From positions 144,109,242 to 144,173,241 of the forward strand of contig CM043949.1 of assembly GCA_014529385.2 (NCBI GenBank): a stretch of DNA of 64,000 nucleotides, in the 5' to 3' direction. Each line of letters opens with the position of its first letter. Position 1 is the stretch's first letter. The position numbers and the translations under genes were made by a program. Positions 11,920 through 25,618 of the stretch are shown here, in pieces. This DNA comes from Adiantum capillus-veneris (taxonomy: Eukaryota; Streptophyta; Polypodiopsida; Polypodiales; Pteridaceae). The notes beneath the pieces were generated by a model. That model did not search any database. It saw only the letters and a list, made by a program, of their open reading frames with translations, and was not told the origin of the DNA.

Positions 11920-12146
11920 TGTTACCATATACATGTGGTAGTGATGTGTGTGAACACACTAGGACCGCCGGGGCATTTTTTCCCTCTTTAGGAGGTTTTT
12001 TCCCCCGTGCATTGTATATACGCCCATCACTCTAGGGCTATCTATCTTTCTATTGCACACTAAGTAACACACTCTCCATTGTGTGCTTTGAGCTTCCTTC
12101 GTCTTCTCCAAGCTGTGTGTGTTTCTCTGCAACCCTAATTCCAACA
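11920..12146 (+). repeat. 3' LTR of copia element
   Basis: 227 bp, matches 6968-7194 throughout by eye; followed by the TTCCA target duplication. Confidence 0.97.
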
Positions 12147-12536
12147 TTCCATGGGTGCAAGTGAAGGTTACCTTCTCAACTCTGGCTTTCAAAGTTTTTT
12201 GGCTTGAAGATTGTGGACTTGTGTATCTTTTGCTATATTGAGAGGCACCTAGATCTCTCATATTTTAGGTATAAAGACTGTTCTGTAGTATGAATTGGAT
12301 TTATACCACCACTTCATTGACATAGTTTCTAGTGTCTTTTGTAATTTGTAAGCAATATTAGGTGTATAATTTATAATGTTATTGGATCACATACACGTGT
12401 GATCGATCAACACACAGAAGGCATCAATGCAAGTTGAAGAAGCCATCAAGGGGTGCTCTTGAATATCACATCATACCATTTGTGGTGCTATGTTGGGTAC
12501 AATTGTAGCAGAGGTAAATCATACAGCTTCTAAGGG
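12147..12536 (+). mobile_element. ORF-deleted retroelement, right part after copia
   Basis: This resumes the sequence broken at 6967. It is repeated at 38455-38838 and, shorter, at 46605-46826: shared stretches include GGTTACCTTC, TTCATTGACATAGTTTCT and GTGTCTTTTGTAATTTG. In each copy similarity ends at a CA tract. No gene. Confidence 0.7.
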
Positions 12537-12542
12537 CGCGCG

Positions 12543-12617
<75 letters not shown>
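12537..12617. repeat. (CG)n(CA)n microsatellite
   Basis: A short GC run followed by about 33 CA units at the 3' end of the preceding element. Confidence 0.97.
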
Positions 12618-12621
<4 letters not shown>

Positions 12622-12993
12622 CATACATAGTATTTGCATCATTCTCTCCTAGTTAATCTTCACATGGGAAACAAGTGACAGGATCTTGGGCACCTGTAAT
12701 ACCTATTCAAAGATAACAAATTTGATGTCTTGTTTATATGGATGCAAGTGAGAGTCCTATCCTCACTTAATGATGTTTAGGTTTGTTGTAGTCCGACTTG
12801 GAATATGAAGGCCGAGCTCATCCACATACTTAGTTCTTGTCAAGATGCATGGGATAATTTGAATGAACATTTGTTTTAACTTAATTGTACCAAAATGCTT
12901 CAAGTACAGATTTGTTTTTGTGAAAATAGTTTCTGTTGTCTGAAACCATTTTCAACATCATGTTCTCTTGTGTTTAAGTTGTCTATTCAAAAC
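12618..12993 (+). other. Retroelement leader fragment
   Basis: Non-coding. It contains TCTTGTTTATATGGATGCAAG, which aligns with TCTTGTTTGGATGGATGC at 35399 and a similar stretch at 42290, so it is a small piece of the same leader family between two CA tracts. Confidence 0.4.
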
Positions 12994-15055
<2,062 letters not shown>

Positions 15056-16990
15056 TGAGAGGAAGAAGTGAAAAATAAACCCGGTGGCCTCTACACCAAG
15101 ACTATGCACAATGGCCTCATCATGGGGGATACACAATATGGGCACCACCTAGCAAGATATGCGGCTAGGACGCATACATATACACAATGAAACATGCCAT
15201 GGAAAACAATTTCAAGATCCACGCCCAAATGTGGAATGGGGTGGCCGGAGAATAAGGTGAGAGGAGTGGTGAGTGAGTGAGAATGGGCTCGCTACTCATG
15301 CATGTAGTAAGGAACATAATGAGGTCAGGGAAACATGCAAGTATGCTCACTTATCATACAAGAGGTGGCGCATCCGCACACCTCAAGATGGAAGTAGCAA
15401 GATGATAGGAATATGAGAGGGAGAGAGAGTGTGTGTGTATGGTGGCGAATCCGCACACCTTAACATAAGCAAACCAAAAAAAAAAAAAAAGGCAAGGAAC
15501 AAGCATATACCATACTCACAATGAGATGTATCCAAAACGACACAAGGTATGGCACCAAGATGGAATGTGTTGATTGCTTGCAAAAGATGAATACAATAGG
15601 TAGCGTATGGCAGGAAGATGAGAAGGCAACAAGATCGTAGGAGGCATAATGGAGAGATGGGAGTTGATGGCGAGGAATATCATGAGTGTGTCCACCCTTC
15701 TTCTTCTTGAAATTGTGCCTTCAATCCTTAATTACAAGTGGTGTGGAGGTGTGGTGCTCATCTTTTGTGCATGGTGATGGTGTTGTGATTATGTGATTAG
15801 GGTTCATGCTACAAGCATGTAGCACAAGAATGTGTATGGATAGGTGTGTGTGTGTGTATCTTTCCAAGTGAGCTCTCATGGCCTCCTTATATAGGGAAGG
15901 AGGAGAGTACTTAGCAATATTTCTATTTACGGTGAGTGTCCCACTATGGTGACTAGGAAAATGGGGTGCATGTGACTGTGGCTCCCATCTTGTCTCCTCA
16001 TTATTTAAATACCAAAGTCAATAGAGAGAGAATAAGAGAGAATGTGGGTAGGATGTAGAGGATAGGAGATATTTACAATAGTCTAGCTTTGGCTAGACTT
16101 AAGCTTATCAGGGAGAGAAGAGAGAGGTAAGAAATTTATAAGAGAGGTTGTCGAAGGTGGATAGTTGTTGATGAGGATGGATCCTCCAAAAATGGTGATA
16201 GAATCACTCTAGACTTGCCAAGACCTCATTAAAAGAGCCTTGTCTCTTGTAATCATGCTTGAAGACTTGTAGAACCATAGCCATTCTAGAGGGAAGAAAA
16301 TTGGGGATGGCCTGTGTCACCATTACACTAGAAAACTGGGGTCCACCACAAAAATCATAGATCCACGTTTATATATAACTCCAAAAATTCTGAAAAAAAT
16401 TGAGCTAAAAGTTGAGATCATGAGCTACATCTTTCATGTTGAATGCGACTTCAGATTCGGGGTTCTTCTCTACTTAAAAAATTCAGTCAAATAATGTATT
16501 ATTTGTGGCTGCAAAGGTCTTTTGGTGGTCCCCTTTGAGTGGACTTCTCTCTTGCCTTCAAGTGTAAGCTCCTTCATGTGTATGAAAACATGACCTAGAG
16601 TTTTCAAAAGATTGGCAATCATCTAGATGGAGGTATTATTGAAATTTGAAAGTGGGGTTGAGGTTTGAAAATGAAAACTAGTGAATAAAATATTTGGTAG
16701 GGTGGAGTAATATATATACATGAAAAAAAATATTAGAAAATACTAAAATATATAATATAATTTAGAATATATATATTTAATATTTAAGGTCAAAAGAGAG
16801 ATGAACAAAGAAAGCTTACTTATTTATGCTACATCGTGATTGATTAGCATAAGTCTTATTTATTTAATAAAGGATAAAAATTTTGTGAAAAAGGGAAGAA
16901 AAATCAAAAGTAACTTATGTAATAGGAAATATTTTGGTAAAAGGGCAAAGATATATGGGGGGGTTCCCATGCATGGAAAAGCTTGCCTCA
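15056..16990 (-). repeat. Gypsy 3' LTR (left copy), 1,935 bp
   Basis: Plus-strand ends are TGAGAGG and GCCTCA, i.e. TGAG...CTCA termini. It differs from the LTR at 23644 by eight substitutions, all between 15062 and about 15293, and a 12-bp TGGTGA-repeat indel near 15780; the rest looks identical. Contains AT-rich stretches near 16680-16800 and a GA-rich patch near 16030-16120. Confidence 0.9.
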
Positions 16991-17008
16991 TTAGCCCTCC
17001 CCCTAAGG
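16991..17008 (-). other. Gypsy polypurine tract
   Basis: On the minus strand TTAGGGGGAGGGC lies a few bases before the LTR TGAGGC, the expected plus-strand primer. Repeated at 25591-25608. Confidence 0.7.
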
Positions 17009-17018
17009 CTAGAGGTAT

Positions 17019-17450
17019 TCATGCCTCTAGCGTTGTACTTGATTCTTCTTCAATTGAGATGGAGGAGTCTCCCTCCTCAGGGATTTCCATCATAGGTGCT
17101 TGATCAAATCTCAAAAAGTACTGCTTCAACCTCCATCCATTGACACGTGTTTTGTGGAGCCTACCATCTGCATCCATCAATCGGTAACTGCCATTGGCGT
17201 AGCGCTTTCTAATGAAAAATGGCCCCTCCCATCTTGGTGAAAACTTTTTATCCTTCCTAGTGTCAAACCTGTTATCATACCGTAGGACCAACATACCTTT
17301 CTTGAGACCTTTTGCCCTAAGTCCCTTCTTGAAGGTAAGTCGACGTTGCTCTGCCTGTGGTGCATAATAGTTGATAGCATCTTCTCTGTCAAGTTGAAGC
17401 CTCTCTAGATCAAGAATGGGGTTGTGGAGATGAGCATTAGGACGTTCAAC
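17019..17450 (-). pseudogene. Integrase C-terminal domain of gypsy pol
   Basis: It is open and in the same frame as the integrase core, separated only by TAG at 17451-17453. It encodes PNAHLHNPILDLERLQ, then QRRLTFKK and the GPF-type C-terminal fold (KFSPRWEGPFFIRKRY, about 17200-17250), ending with an acidic Ser/Glu tail near 17019-17080. The C-terminal integrase domain binds DNA. The polypurine tract and LTR follow within 30 bp, so this is the natural 3' end of pol. Confidence 0.8.
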
Positions 17451-19106
17451 CTACCCAGCTAGCACCCTGAGACTAGCCAATTGTACTTCAATGGGTAAAA
17501 TGGCTTCCTTACCAAACACCAAGTGATATGGTGTGAACCCAAGGGATGTACGAAATGAAGTGCGATAAGCCCAAAGTGCAGCCATAAGATTCTTGTCCCA
17601 ATCACTTTTGTGATTGTTTACATGTTTAGTGATGATCTTGCAGATCATACCATTTACCTTTTCTACCAAACCATTGCATTGTGGGTAGTAGGGAGTTGAG
17701 TGTCGTCGTGAGATACCTAACTTCTCCATTAGCTCTCCTACAAGGTCTCCTCTAAAACCTGGTCCCTTGTCAGAAATTATTTCAAGAGGAGTGCCAAAAT
17801 GGCAACAAATGTTTTCAAATACGAACTTAGCCACTTCCTTAGTTGTAATCCGGGTGGTGGCAAGTGCTTCAGCCCACCCGGCCATGTAGTCCACACCCAT
17901 GATGATATAAAATTTACCTGATTGGCTCCTTGGCAAAGGCCCAATAGCATCAATTCCCCATTTCTCAAATGGTCCATATGAGATTATAGGAGTCTGTGGC
18001 TCATATGTGAGCCTCCTATCCCCTGCCTTTTGACATTCCTTGCATTTTTTACACCAATGATGCACATCCCTATGTACACTAGGCCATACAAACCCGGCTT
18101 GTAGAATCTTTCTACTAGTGATGTCAAGTGCAAAGTGTCCTCCGCAAACACCATCATGGCAACTTGAAATGATTTCAGTGATCTCTCTAGACAGAGGTAC
18201 ACGTCTAAGAATTTGATCCTTACCCTTGCAGTAGAGGTCGTCATTGATATGGTGGTATTTTGTTGCCTTGCGAACAATCCACTGCTTTTGGCTCTTAGTA
18301 AGATCTTTAGGACACTCTCCTGTGTCCAAGAAACTCATGATGTCAGGCATAGCATCGCTACCTTGGAAGAGAGGCAGCTTCAACTTGATAGCACCCACCA
18401 CTGAAACATCTTGCAGCGTCTCTCTAGCTAGAGCATCTGCTTCTTGATTTTCTGCTCGAGGGACATGATGTAATTGTACAACTTGAAATTTCCCTAAAAG
18501 TTCCTTGACTTTGCGCAAATGGCCTAGCAAGCTATGATTTTTACAAGCCCAAGTTCCTTGTATTTGTTTTATTAAAAGCATGGCATCACCAAATACATTT
18601 AACCGTTGAATGCCCTGTGTCACACACCACTCTAACCCAAGAGTTAAGGCTGTATATTCTGCCTCATTGTTAGAGTGAGAATCCAAGAGATTCCCAATGG
18701 AGAAAACCTTATCCCCTTTCTCGTTGAAGATGACAATGCCTACAGCAGCTTTGTCCACTTTCCTCTTGTAGGCTCCATCAAAGAAAAGAGAGTGAGTCTC
18801 CTCTACCTTAGGGACTTGCAGTACGGGTGTAATATCTTGATCATTTGGCTTTATCTTTAGATTCTTTTCATAGTGGCGATGAGTGAGAATACCTCCTAGA
18901 CTGGCCCTTGTGGAGTTCTCCACTTGCATTGTGTAGTCAAACTCTTGCAGCCTTGTGAGCCATTTGGAAATCCTAGAAGAAAAATCCATGTGCTGCATTA
19001 CATAAGGAAATACTTCTTCCATTGTTAAGATTATGAATGTTCTAGACAATAAATAAGAGAGAAATTTGGTGGTAGCAAACATTAATGCAAGCACCATGTG
19101 CTCCAC
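17451..19106 (-). pseudogene. Gypsy pol: second RNase H and integrase
   Basis: 551 codons with no internal stop. The N-terminus is the tail of the ordinary RNase H. A second RNase H follows (HSLFFDGAYKRK, NNEAEYTAL, FGDAMLLIKQ, NQEADALARE; about residues 105-240), the hallmark of the Tat branch of Ty3/gypsy. Next comes the integrase zinc finger (GHFALD... WCKKCKECQK) and the core with GIDAIGP, ISDKGPGF and NGLVEKVN carrying D, D and E. In-frame TAG codons bound it at both ends (19113-19115 and 17451-17453). Confidence 0.88.
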
Positions 19107-19112
19107 TGTCGT

Positions 19113-19712
19113 CTATCCCTTTTCTGATGGAGTCATCATTTGACTAGAGAAGTAGATAGGACACATGAAAGAAGTTTGAGGATCCTTTTGCATCAATACA
19201 GCACCAAGTGTGTCATTGCCCACATTAGGGTTTACATAAAATGGCTCGTCCCACTTTGGAGGTGCTATGGTGGGAAGTGAAGCTAGACTTTGTTTTACCT
19301 CATTGAATTGTTGTTCATTTTTTTCACTCCAAGTGAAAATCTCTTGATGGGTAACTTGTTGTAAAGGAAGAACCACTTGGGAGAGCAAGTGAATGAACCT
19401 ACTCAAATACCTCACCTTTTGAAGAAAAGAGACCAATTGCTTTGTTGTGGTGGGAGAGGTCAAAGCCAGCAAGGCTTGAACCTTGCTTGGGTCAGCTTCA
19501 ATGCCATTGGCCGAGATCACATGGCCAAGAAGAGTAACCTTGCTTTCACCAATGTGGCATTTCTCCACATTGAGTTGGCCCCCCAAAGCTTGTAGCCTAG
19601 CTAGACCTTCATAAACTTTCTCCAAATGAAGAGAGCGAGAGCTATAGATACAAAAGTCATCAATAAAAACACGGATTGATTTTCCAAAGAATGGTTGAAA
19701 AACAAATGTCAC
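19113..19712 (-). pseudogene. Gypsy RT (C-terminal half) and first RNase H
   Basis: Begins after an in-frame TAG (19719-19721). It carries the RT catalytic box as FIDDF within VFIDDFCIYSS near 19650-19680, the KCHIGESKVTLLGHVIS thumb region, and the connection/RNase H start (FTWSEKNEQQF, YVNPNVGNDTLGAVLMQ) before TAG at 19113. F-I-D-D in place of Y-I-D-D is common in this lineage. The first RNase H has N-P-N-V-G-N where D-A-S is expected, so its catalytic Asp may be lost. Confidence 0.85.
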
Positions 19713-19718
19713 ATATCG

Positions 19719-20075
19719 CTAAAAAGTGGCTGGAGCATTAGTGAGACCAAAAGGCATAACTTTGTAAGCAAAACATCCCCATGGTGTGATGAAGGTTGTC
19801 TTCTTTTTATCTTCTTCAGAGATGCTAATTTGGAAGTAGCCTGAGTAGCCATCACATACCGTGTAGCGCTCATGTCCTGCTACCTCATTGAGTATTTCGT
19901 CTTGAAAAGGAAGAGGAAAATGGTCCCTCTTTGTGGCTGCATTAAGAGGCTTGTAATCAACAAAAACCCTCCACTTACCATTCTTCTTTGGAGTGACTAC
20001 CACTGGAGAAACCCACTCTGAGTCTTCAACAGGATAGATAAAACCGGCTAGAACCTCACCTCTTTGAGCAGGGCG
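19719..20075 (-). pseudogene. Gypsy RT (N-terminal half)
   Basis: The sequence reads VEDSEWVSPVVVTPKK, GKWRVFVDYKPLN, TVCDGYSGYFQI (motif A Asp) and MPFGLTNAPATF before TAG (19719-19721), where Gln is the family residue. Just upstream (about 20060-20080) the frame changes relative to the protease side, indicating a small indel. Otherwise RT motifs 1-4 are intact. Confidence 0.85.
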
Positions 20076-20107
20076 TCTTGTTGAATTACTCCTAGCCGCC
20101 TGAGCTT

Positions 20108-20563
20108 CTACACTACAGGTATACTTCCCTCCTTGAGCTTAATGTGATGTTGAACTACTGTGATGCCAGTGATTTTATCATATTCATCAATGAACAATGT
20201 GGTAAAATTACTTAGCATCAAAATATAATCTTCACGCTCCTTCCCACACAACTCACTAGAGAGCATTTGATGTAGCTTACGTGCTTCTACCAGAGGTTGT
20301 ATACCTGGTGTCTCCCCTTGGTTTGATGATGAGGCATCAGGTTGCTCCATCTTCTTAGGGTCCTTGAGAATGATCCCCATCACCTCAATGCTACTATCAC
20401 TTTCTTCACTCACTGTTGACTCCTACTCTGAAGTGGTTGAAGATTCACCACTAGAAAACTCATCCATAGAGGTTTCTAGATCCATGTCGCATTGCCGACC
20501 TGTCTTCGTGTCGTAAAGTATTGGCCTACCTTTTGCATCCTTCATATGGATTATGCCGGTGCC
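20108..20563 (-). pseudogene. Gypsy protease-RT linker
   Basis: Open apart from TAG at 20423-20425, in the same frame as the protease. Acidic and Ser-rich (EESDSSIEV, EFSSGESSTTSE) then the pre-RT region (LCGKEREDYILMLSNFTTLF, VVQHHIKLKEG). Ends at TAG 20108-20110; the next residues (KLRRLGVIQQD) continue the known RT entry region. Confidence 0.7.
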
Positions 20564-20995
20564 CTAGTCCTGCTTAGCTCTCATAGCCATAAGCCAAGGC
20601 CTCCCTAGAATGATAGGATAGCCCTCCCCTTTGTGTGGCATGACAAAGATGTCCACATCTACGTCGGTGTTGAATGCCTTTATCCTAACTGCATTTATGA
20701 CACCAACACATTGAACTTTTAAATTATTTGCCATTTTGGCTCGGCATGGTGCCGGCCGACTCACCTCTAAACCCAAACAGTGCATCATTTTTTCACTCAT
20801 GACGCATATTTGTGCACCACCATCGATATATATATTGGAGATGTGTTTCCCTTTGATGTAAGCATCCATCACTGGTAGTATGCCATCTAGATTCCTCCCA
20901 GAGATAGCCCCAGCTATCTTTGGCTTTGGTCGTCTCGTGCTAACCATCTTTGTCCATTGTCTCCTCACCCTAGGTGCTAGGTGGAGTAATTCGGG
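20564..20995 (-). pseudogene. Gypsy aspartic protease
   Basis: Retropepsin-like: NIYIDGGAQICVMSE with D-G-G-A in place of the usual D-S/T-G-A, and the flap/second-strand region ending IILGRPWLMAM. It is bounded by in-frame TAG codons at 20996-20998 and 20564-20566, both at positions where Trp is typical (before PELLHLAP and before GTGIIH). The protein would process the polyprotein. Function is unlikely with these stops. Confidence 0.75.
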
Positions 20996-21520
20996 CTAGG
21001 TGATTTTTGGGCCCTGCACAGAAACATCTTGAACCAAATCATATGGTTTAGAACATTCACCCAAAGAGAAATCTACAATGTCAATTTTACGTCGTGACTT
21101 GGACGGCTTTTTGCTAGATTCCCCTTTAGTCTTCATCTTTTCTTCCTTTTGGGAAGATTCACCATGCCTGACGCGTTTTACCCCTATGGCATCTACTCCT
21201 TTAACCTTGGTCTTATCCTCCTCCATTTTCTCCTTTCCTTTACCTTCAAGACTAATGACGCTTACTGTTTGATTGCCAACTGGTGGTGGGGGTAAGGGTG
21301 GAATGAGAGGTTGTGGTGGTGGTGGTTGAATGGGTGGTTGTAGGATTTGCAAGGGTGGTGCTTGTTGTGGTGCTCTCGGTGGTGGTGGTCTTGCTCTCGG
21401 TGGTGAAACCTGGTTTTTCCTGGATCCTCTGTTGAAATTCTGCCTCCTTGGGTGTGGACAATAGTACATGCCATGACCATCCTCCCCACAATTGTAGCAA
21501 TGGTATTCTTGGTTTTGCCT
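20996..21520 (-). pseudogene. Gypsy Gag C-terminus: zinc knuckle and Pro-rich linker
   Basis: Directly after the TGA at 21521-21523 the same frame gives the CCHC knuckle CYNCGEDGHGMYYC (about 21465-21510), then a proline-rich run (near 21280-21420), a Lys/Glu-rich stretch and a link to the protease. The proline run explains the tandem GGTGGT-type bases on the plus strand and is where the second gypsy copy is cut (29892). Confidence 0.75.
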
Positions 21521-22246
21521 TCATTGTGCTCTCCCTTTCTCTTGGTTGCGATTGTGTACATGCCATGGTTGTATCAAATGGACTGAGAGATTCTCAAGTT
21601 GATTGGTGATTCGGTTGAGCACGTCTTGTTGATTTTCAATTGGTTCTTGTGGTTGAATCCTCTGGGCGGCTGTTGTAGGTGGTTCTAGAGGTGATCGGGT
21701 CCTAACGGATTCCTCTTCATCGATATTCCTGGCTTGTAGGTGCAATTTCTTGTCTTTAAGGCGGGCCACTTCAACTACTAGCTCATACGTAGCAGGAAAC
21801 CTTCCCTTCACCTTCTCTTTAAGAGTTGGCCATAACCCAGCCACAAAACGATCTTTTCTTAGGAAATCACGTGCCCCCTCATCCTCTCTTAGCGATGCAA
21901 CCCATCGCCCCCATAAATCTACAAACTTTGACTCATATGATGCATATTCTAGCATACTACCCTGCTTCAACTCTGTCAACAATTGCCATAGCTTCTCTGA
22001 TGTTGTGCCCTCTCCAAAATGCTTGACAAAGGCTGCAATTAATAAGTCCCACCATTCCTTGGTTGCTTGTGCCAAGGCATTGTACCATGATCTTGCCTCC
22101 ACCTTCATTAGAAGTGGGAAGATGCGCAAGCGTGAAGCATCATCATCTCTCGCAGAGATGACACATGCTATTTCCAAGTTGTCTAGAAAGTCTGCAGCAT
22201 CCTCACCCACCTTACCAGTAAAGGTTGGAAATGCTACACTTGTCAT
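21521..22246 (-). pseudogene. Gypsy Gag capsid region
   Basis: 241 codons, matching the plant retrotransposon Gag pattern: FPTFTGKVGEDAADFLDNLE at the N-terminus, LLMKVEARSWYNAL, and FRKDRFVAGLWPTLKEKV. A Gln-rich linker follows. TGA at 21521 precedes the zinc knuckle. Gag forms the virus-like particle that packages element RNA. The copy in the second array unit is lost to the deletion. Confidence 0.85.
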
Positions 22247-22567
22247 TGTGAGAGTGAGAAAATTAACTCGACTTAGAAATCTTTTTTTTATATATTTATA
22301 AATAGAGATTCAATACATGGGTGCTCGGTAGATGAAAAACACACTATACAAGGATGAAAATAACTACATCAAAAGAAAATTCATGATTAATCATAGGGAG
22401 GATAAAGGGTAGAGAAGAGGTGTTTATCTCTTGCAGTCGTTCTCTACCAAACATGGTTGTAATGATTTGCTGATAAAACATCTTGCGGTCCAAGATTACT
22501 TTGATTGATTGAATTCATTGTGGTGCATAAGTTTGGTTCCTTGCAAAAGGTTGATGCGCTGGGTCCA

Positions 22568-23574
22568 TCACATGATAATTCGGAAAGGCTCTCTCCTTCG
22601 TGGTGGAAGGTTATAGTCGGAGGTGTAGAGCTCTTGGTAGTCGAGGTCAAATTTATAGTACCACAGGACAAGGTTGTCTTCGTCTTCTAGCTCTAGGACT
22701 GCCCCTCTAGCAAGCTCTTGGAAAAGCTTGAACTCTCTCTCTTTGAGCAACTTCACTTTCCTGCAAGATAGAGTGCCATCTAGTGTATACACAGGTGTGA
22801 TGAGGTAGGTGGTGAGTCTTACCACTTGTATTAATCCAAGTTGGATGGATACATAGCAAGTTGTAAAGTCATCATCATAGCCTTGATTCACAAGCAACAC
22901 CCCTTGAAGGTGGAGGGTCTTGTCTTTCCGCCAAGCAAAACCAGTGTCAAAGACCTTGTCGATGACAAGCTCTGCCACTTCACTTGGTAGAAGACGTAGA
23001 ATCCATGCTACTGTTTCTAGTTCCTGGCTCATGAGATGAGAGTGAGGTATAGAAAGACTTTGGAGGATTTACCCTTTTGTTTTGGAAACGGGGTGATTGT
23101 CGGCACTGGAAAACCCTTGAATCTTTTGGTGCAAGGGAGAGGGAGGGACCACGCGTTCGTAGTAGCTTCCTCAAGTTGTGAAGGCTTGTTGTGGGCGTAG
23201 GTGGAATAGGTGGCAAAGATGGGGACGTAGGTGTAGAGAAGCTTGGTGCTACTTGAAAGCATACTAATGTGAGAACGCCTGTGCGGATGTCGAGGGAGAA
23301 AATGATGGCCTTTTCTTCACTTTGGGTTGCACTCATGTCAAAGGTGCGGTTTTTGGCTACAATGTGAGCATGATGCACCTTGTGCCTTGCTTTTACGCTT
23401 GCGGGGATGATGAGAAATGTAAACAATTTCAGTAGGGAAAGAGGGTCTTACCACCTCTTTTATGCTAAAAATACAACACCCTGGCAAGAGTGTCTTGATG
23501 ACTTGAGTCAAACCTTCTTGAAGCTCCTCCTCTTCAGTGGTCCAATTCGAGAATTCAAGAAGCCACTCGTCCAT
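22568..23574 (-). pseudogene. Extra ORF upstream of gag (broken)
   Basis: Between the primer site and gag there is a coding-looking region in pieces: 23574-23338 (starts MDEWLLEFSNWTTEEEE), then shifted frames to 23032-22568 (ELETVAWILRLLPSEV ... DLDYQELYTSDYN). Ogre-type Tat elements carry an extra ORF before gag; position and size (about 330 codons in total) fit that, though I recognise no domain. The region is present only in the left, complete internal unit. Confidence 0.5.
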
Positions 23575-23625
23575 GAAGAGAAGTAAACATGTCAGCCTTG
23601 TAAACTGAAGGTTTCAAGAGCCCTC

Positions 23626-23643
23626 CTCAGTGGGGGCACCAAA
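23626..23643 (-). other. Gypsy primer binding site (candidate)
   Basis: On the minus strand TTTGGTGCCCCCACTGA directly follows the LTR end. The location is exactly right; I cannot assign the tRNA with certainty. Confidence 0.6.
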
Positions 23644-25590
23644 TGAGAGGCGGAAGTGAAAAATAGACCCGGTGGCCTCTACACCAAGACTATGCACAAT
23701 GGCCTCATCATGGGGGATACACAATAGGGGCACCACCTAGCAAGATATGCGGCTAGGACGCATACATATACACAATGAAACATGCCATGGAAAACAATTT
23801 CAAGATCCATGCCCAAATGTGGAATGGGGTGATCGGAGAATAAGGTGAGAGGAGTGGTGAGTGAGTGAGAATGTGCTCGCTACTCATGCATGTAGTAAGG
23901 AACATAATGAGGTCAGGGAAACATGCAAGTATGCTCACTTATCATACAAGAGGTGGCGCATCCGCACACCTCAAGATGGAAGTAGCAAGATGATAGGAAT
24001 ATGAGAGGGAGAGAGAGTGTGTGTGTATGGTGGCGAATCCGCACACCTTAACATAAGCAAACCAAAAAAAAAAAAAAAGGCAAGGAACAAGCATATACCA
24101 TACTCACAATGAGATGTATCCAAAACGACACAAGGTATGGCACCAAGATGGAATGTGTTGATTGCTTGCAAAAGATGAATACAATAGGTAGCGTATGGCA
24201 GGAAGATGAGAAGGCAACAAGATCGTAGGAGGCATAATGGAGAGATGGGAGTTGATGGCGAGGAATATCATGAGTGTGTCCACCCTTCTTCTTCTTGAAA
24301 TTGTGCCTTCAATCCTTAATTACAAGTGGTGTGGAGGTGTGGTGCTCATCTTTTGTGCATGGTGATGGTGATGGTGATGGTGTTGTGATTATGTGATTAG
24401 GGTTCATGCTACAAGCATGTAGCACAAGAATGTGTATGGATAGGTGTGTGTGTGTGTATCTTTCCAAGTGAGCTCTCATGGCCTCCTTATATAGGGAAGG
24501 AGGAGAGTACTTAGCAATATTTCTATTTACGGTGAGTGTCCCACTATGGTGACTAGGAAAATGGGGTGCATGTGACTGTGGCTCCCATCTTGTCTCCTCA
24601 TTATTTAAATACCAAAGTCAATAGAGAGAGAATAAGAGAGAATGTGGGTAGGATGTAGAGGATAGGAGATATTTACAATAGTCTAGCTTTGGCTAGACTT
24701 AAGCTTATCAGGGAGAGAAGAGAGAGGTAAGAAATTTATAAGAGAGGTTGTCGAAGGTGGATAGTTGTTGATGAGGATGGATCCTCCAAAAATGGTGATA
24801 GAATCACTCTAGACTTGCCAAGACCTCATTAAAAGAGCCTTGTCTCTTGTAATCATGCTTGAAGACTTGTAGAACCATAGCCATTCTAGAGGGAAGAAAA
24901 TTGGGGATGGCCTGTGTCACCATTACACTAGAAAACTGGGGTCCACCACAAAAATCATAGATCCACGTTTATATATAACTCCAAAAATTCTGAAAAAAAT
25001 TGAGCTAAAAGTTGAGATCATGAGCTACATCTTTCATGTTGAATGCGACTTCAGATTCGGGGTTCTTCTCTACTTAAAAAATTCAGTCAAATAATGTATT
25101 ATTTGTGGCTGCAAAGGTCTTTTGGTGGTCCCCTTTGAGTGGACTTCTCTCTTGCCTTCAAGTGTAAGCTCCTTCATGTGTATGAAAACATGACCTAGAG
25201 TTTTCAAAAGATTGGCAATCATCTAGATGGAGGTATTATTGAAATTTGAAAGTGGGGTTGAGGTTTGAAAATGAAAACTAGTGAATAAAATATTTGGTAG
25301 GGTGGAGTAATATATATACATGAAAAAAAATATTAGAAAATACTAAAATATATAATATAATTTAGAATATATATATTTAATATTTAAGGTCAAAAGAGAG
25401 ATGAACAAAGAAAGCTTACTTATTTATGCTACATCGTGATTGATTAGCATAAGTCTTATTTATTTAATAAAGGATAAAAATTTTGTGAAAAAGGGAAGAA
25501 AAATCAAAAGTAACTTATGTAATAGGAAATATTTTGGTAAAAGGGCAAAGATATATGGGGGGGTTCCCATGCATGGAAAAGCTTGCCTCA
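23644..25590 (-). repeat. Shared middle LTR of gypsy array, 1,947 bp
   Basis: It acts as the 5' LTR of the left unit and the 3' LTR of the right unit. Same termini as 15056-16990; 12 bp longer because of extra TGGTGA units near 24365. Confidence 0.9.
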
Positions 25591-25618
25591 TTAGCCCTCC
25601 CCCTAAGGCTAGAGGTAT

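Larger units (their letters stand above)
6968..12146 (+). mobile_element. Full-length Ty1/copia LTR retrotransposon
   Basis: 5,179 bp, bounded by two 227-bp LTRs that appear identical (TGTTACC...TTCCAACA) and flanked by the 5-bp target duplication TTCCA (6963-6967 and 12147-12151). An initiator-Met primer site follows the left LTR and a purine tract precedes the right LTR. Gag-protease-integrase-RT-RNase H are in copia order. A one-base insertion in pol at 9773-9776 splits the reading frame. Identical LTRs indicate a very recent insertion. It disrupts the ORF-deleted retroelement copy, whose sequence resumes at 12147. Confidence 0.97.

Noticed and set aside
17451-21523. Stop-codon reassignment (TAG read as Gln) as in some algae or ciliates
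   Set aside because: Some TAG codons sit where Trp or Tyr is typical, TGA is also present, and the copia ORF and other genes show no such use; mutation is simpler.
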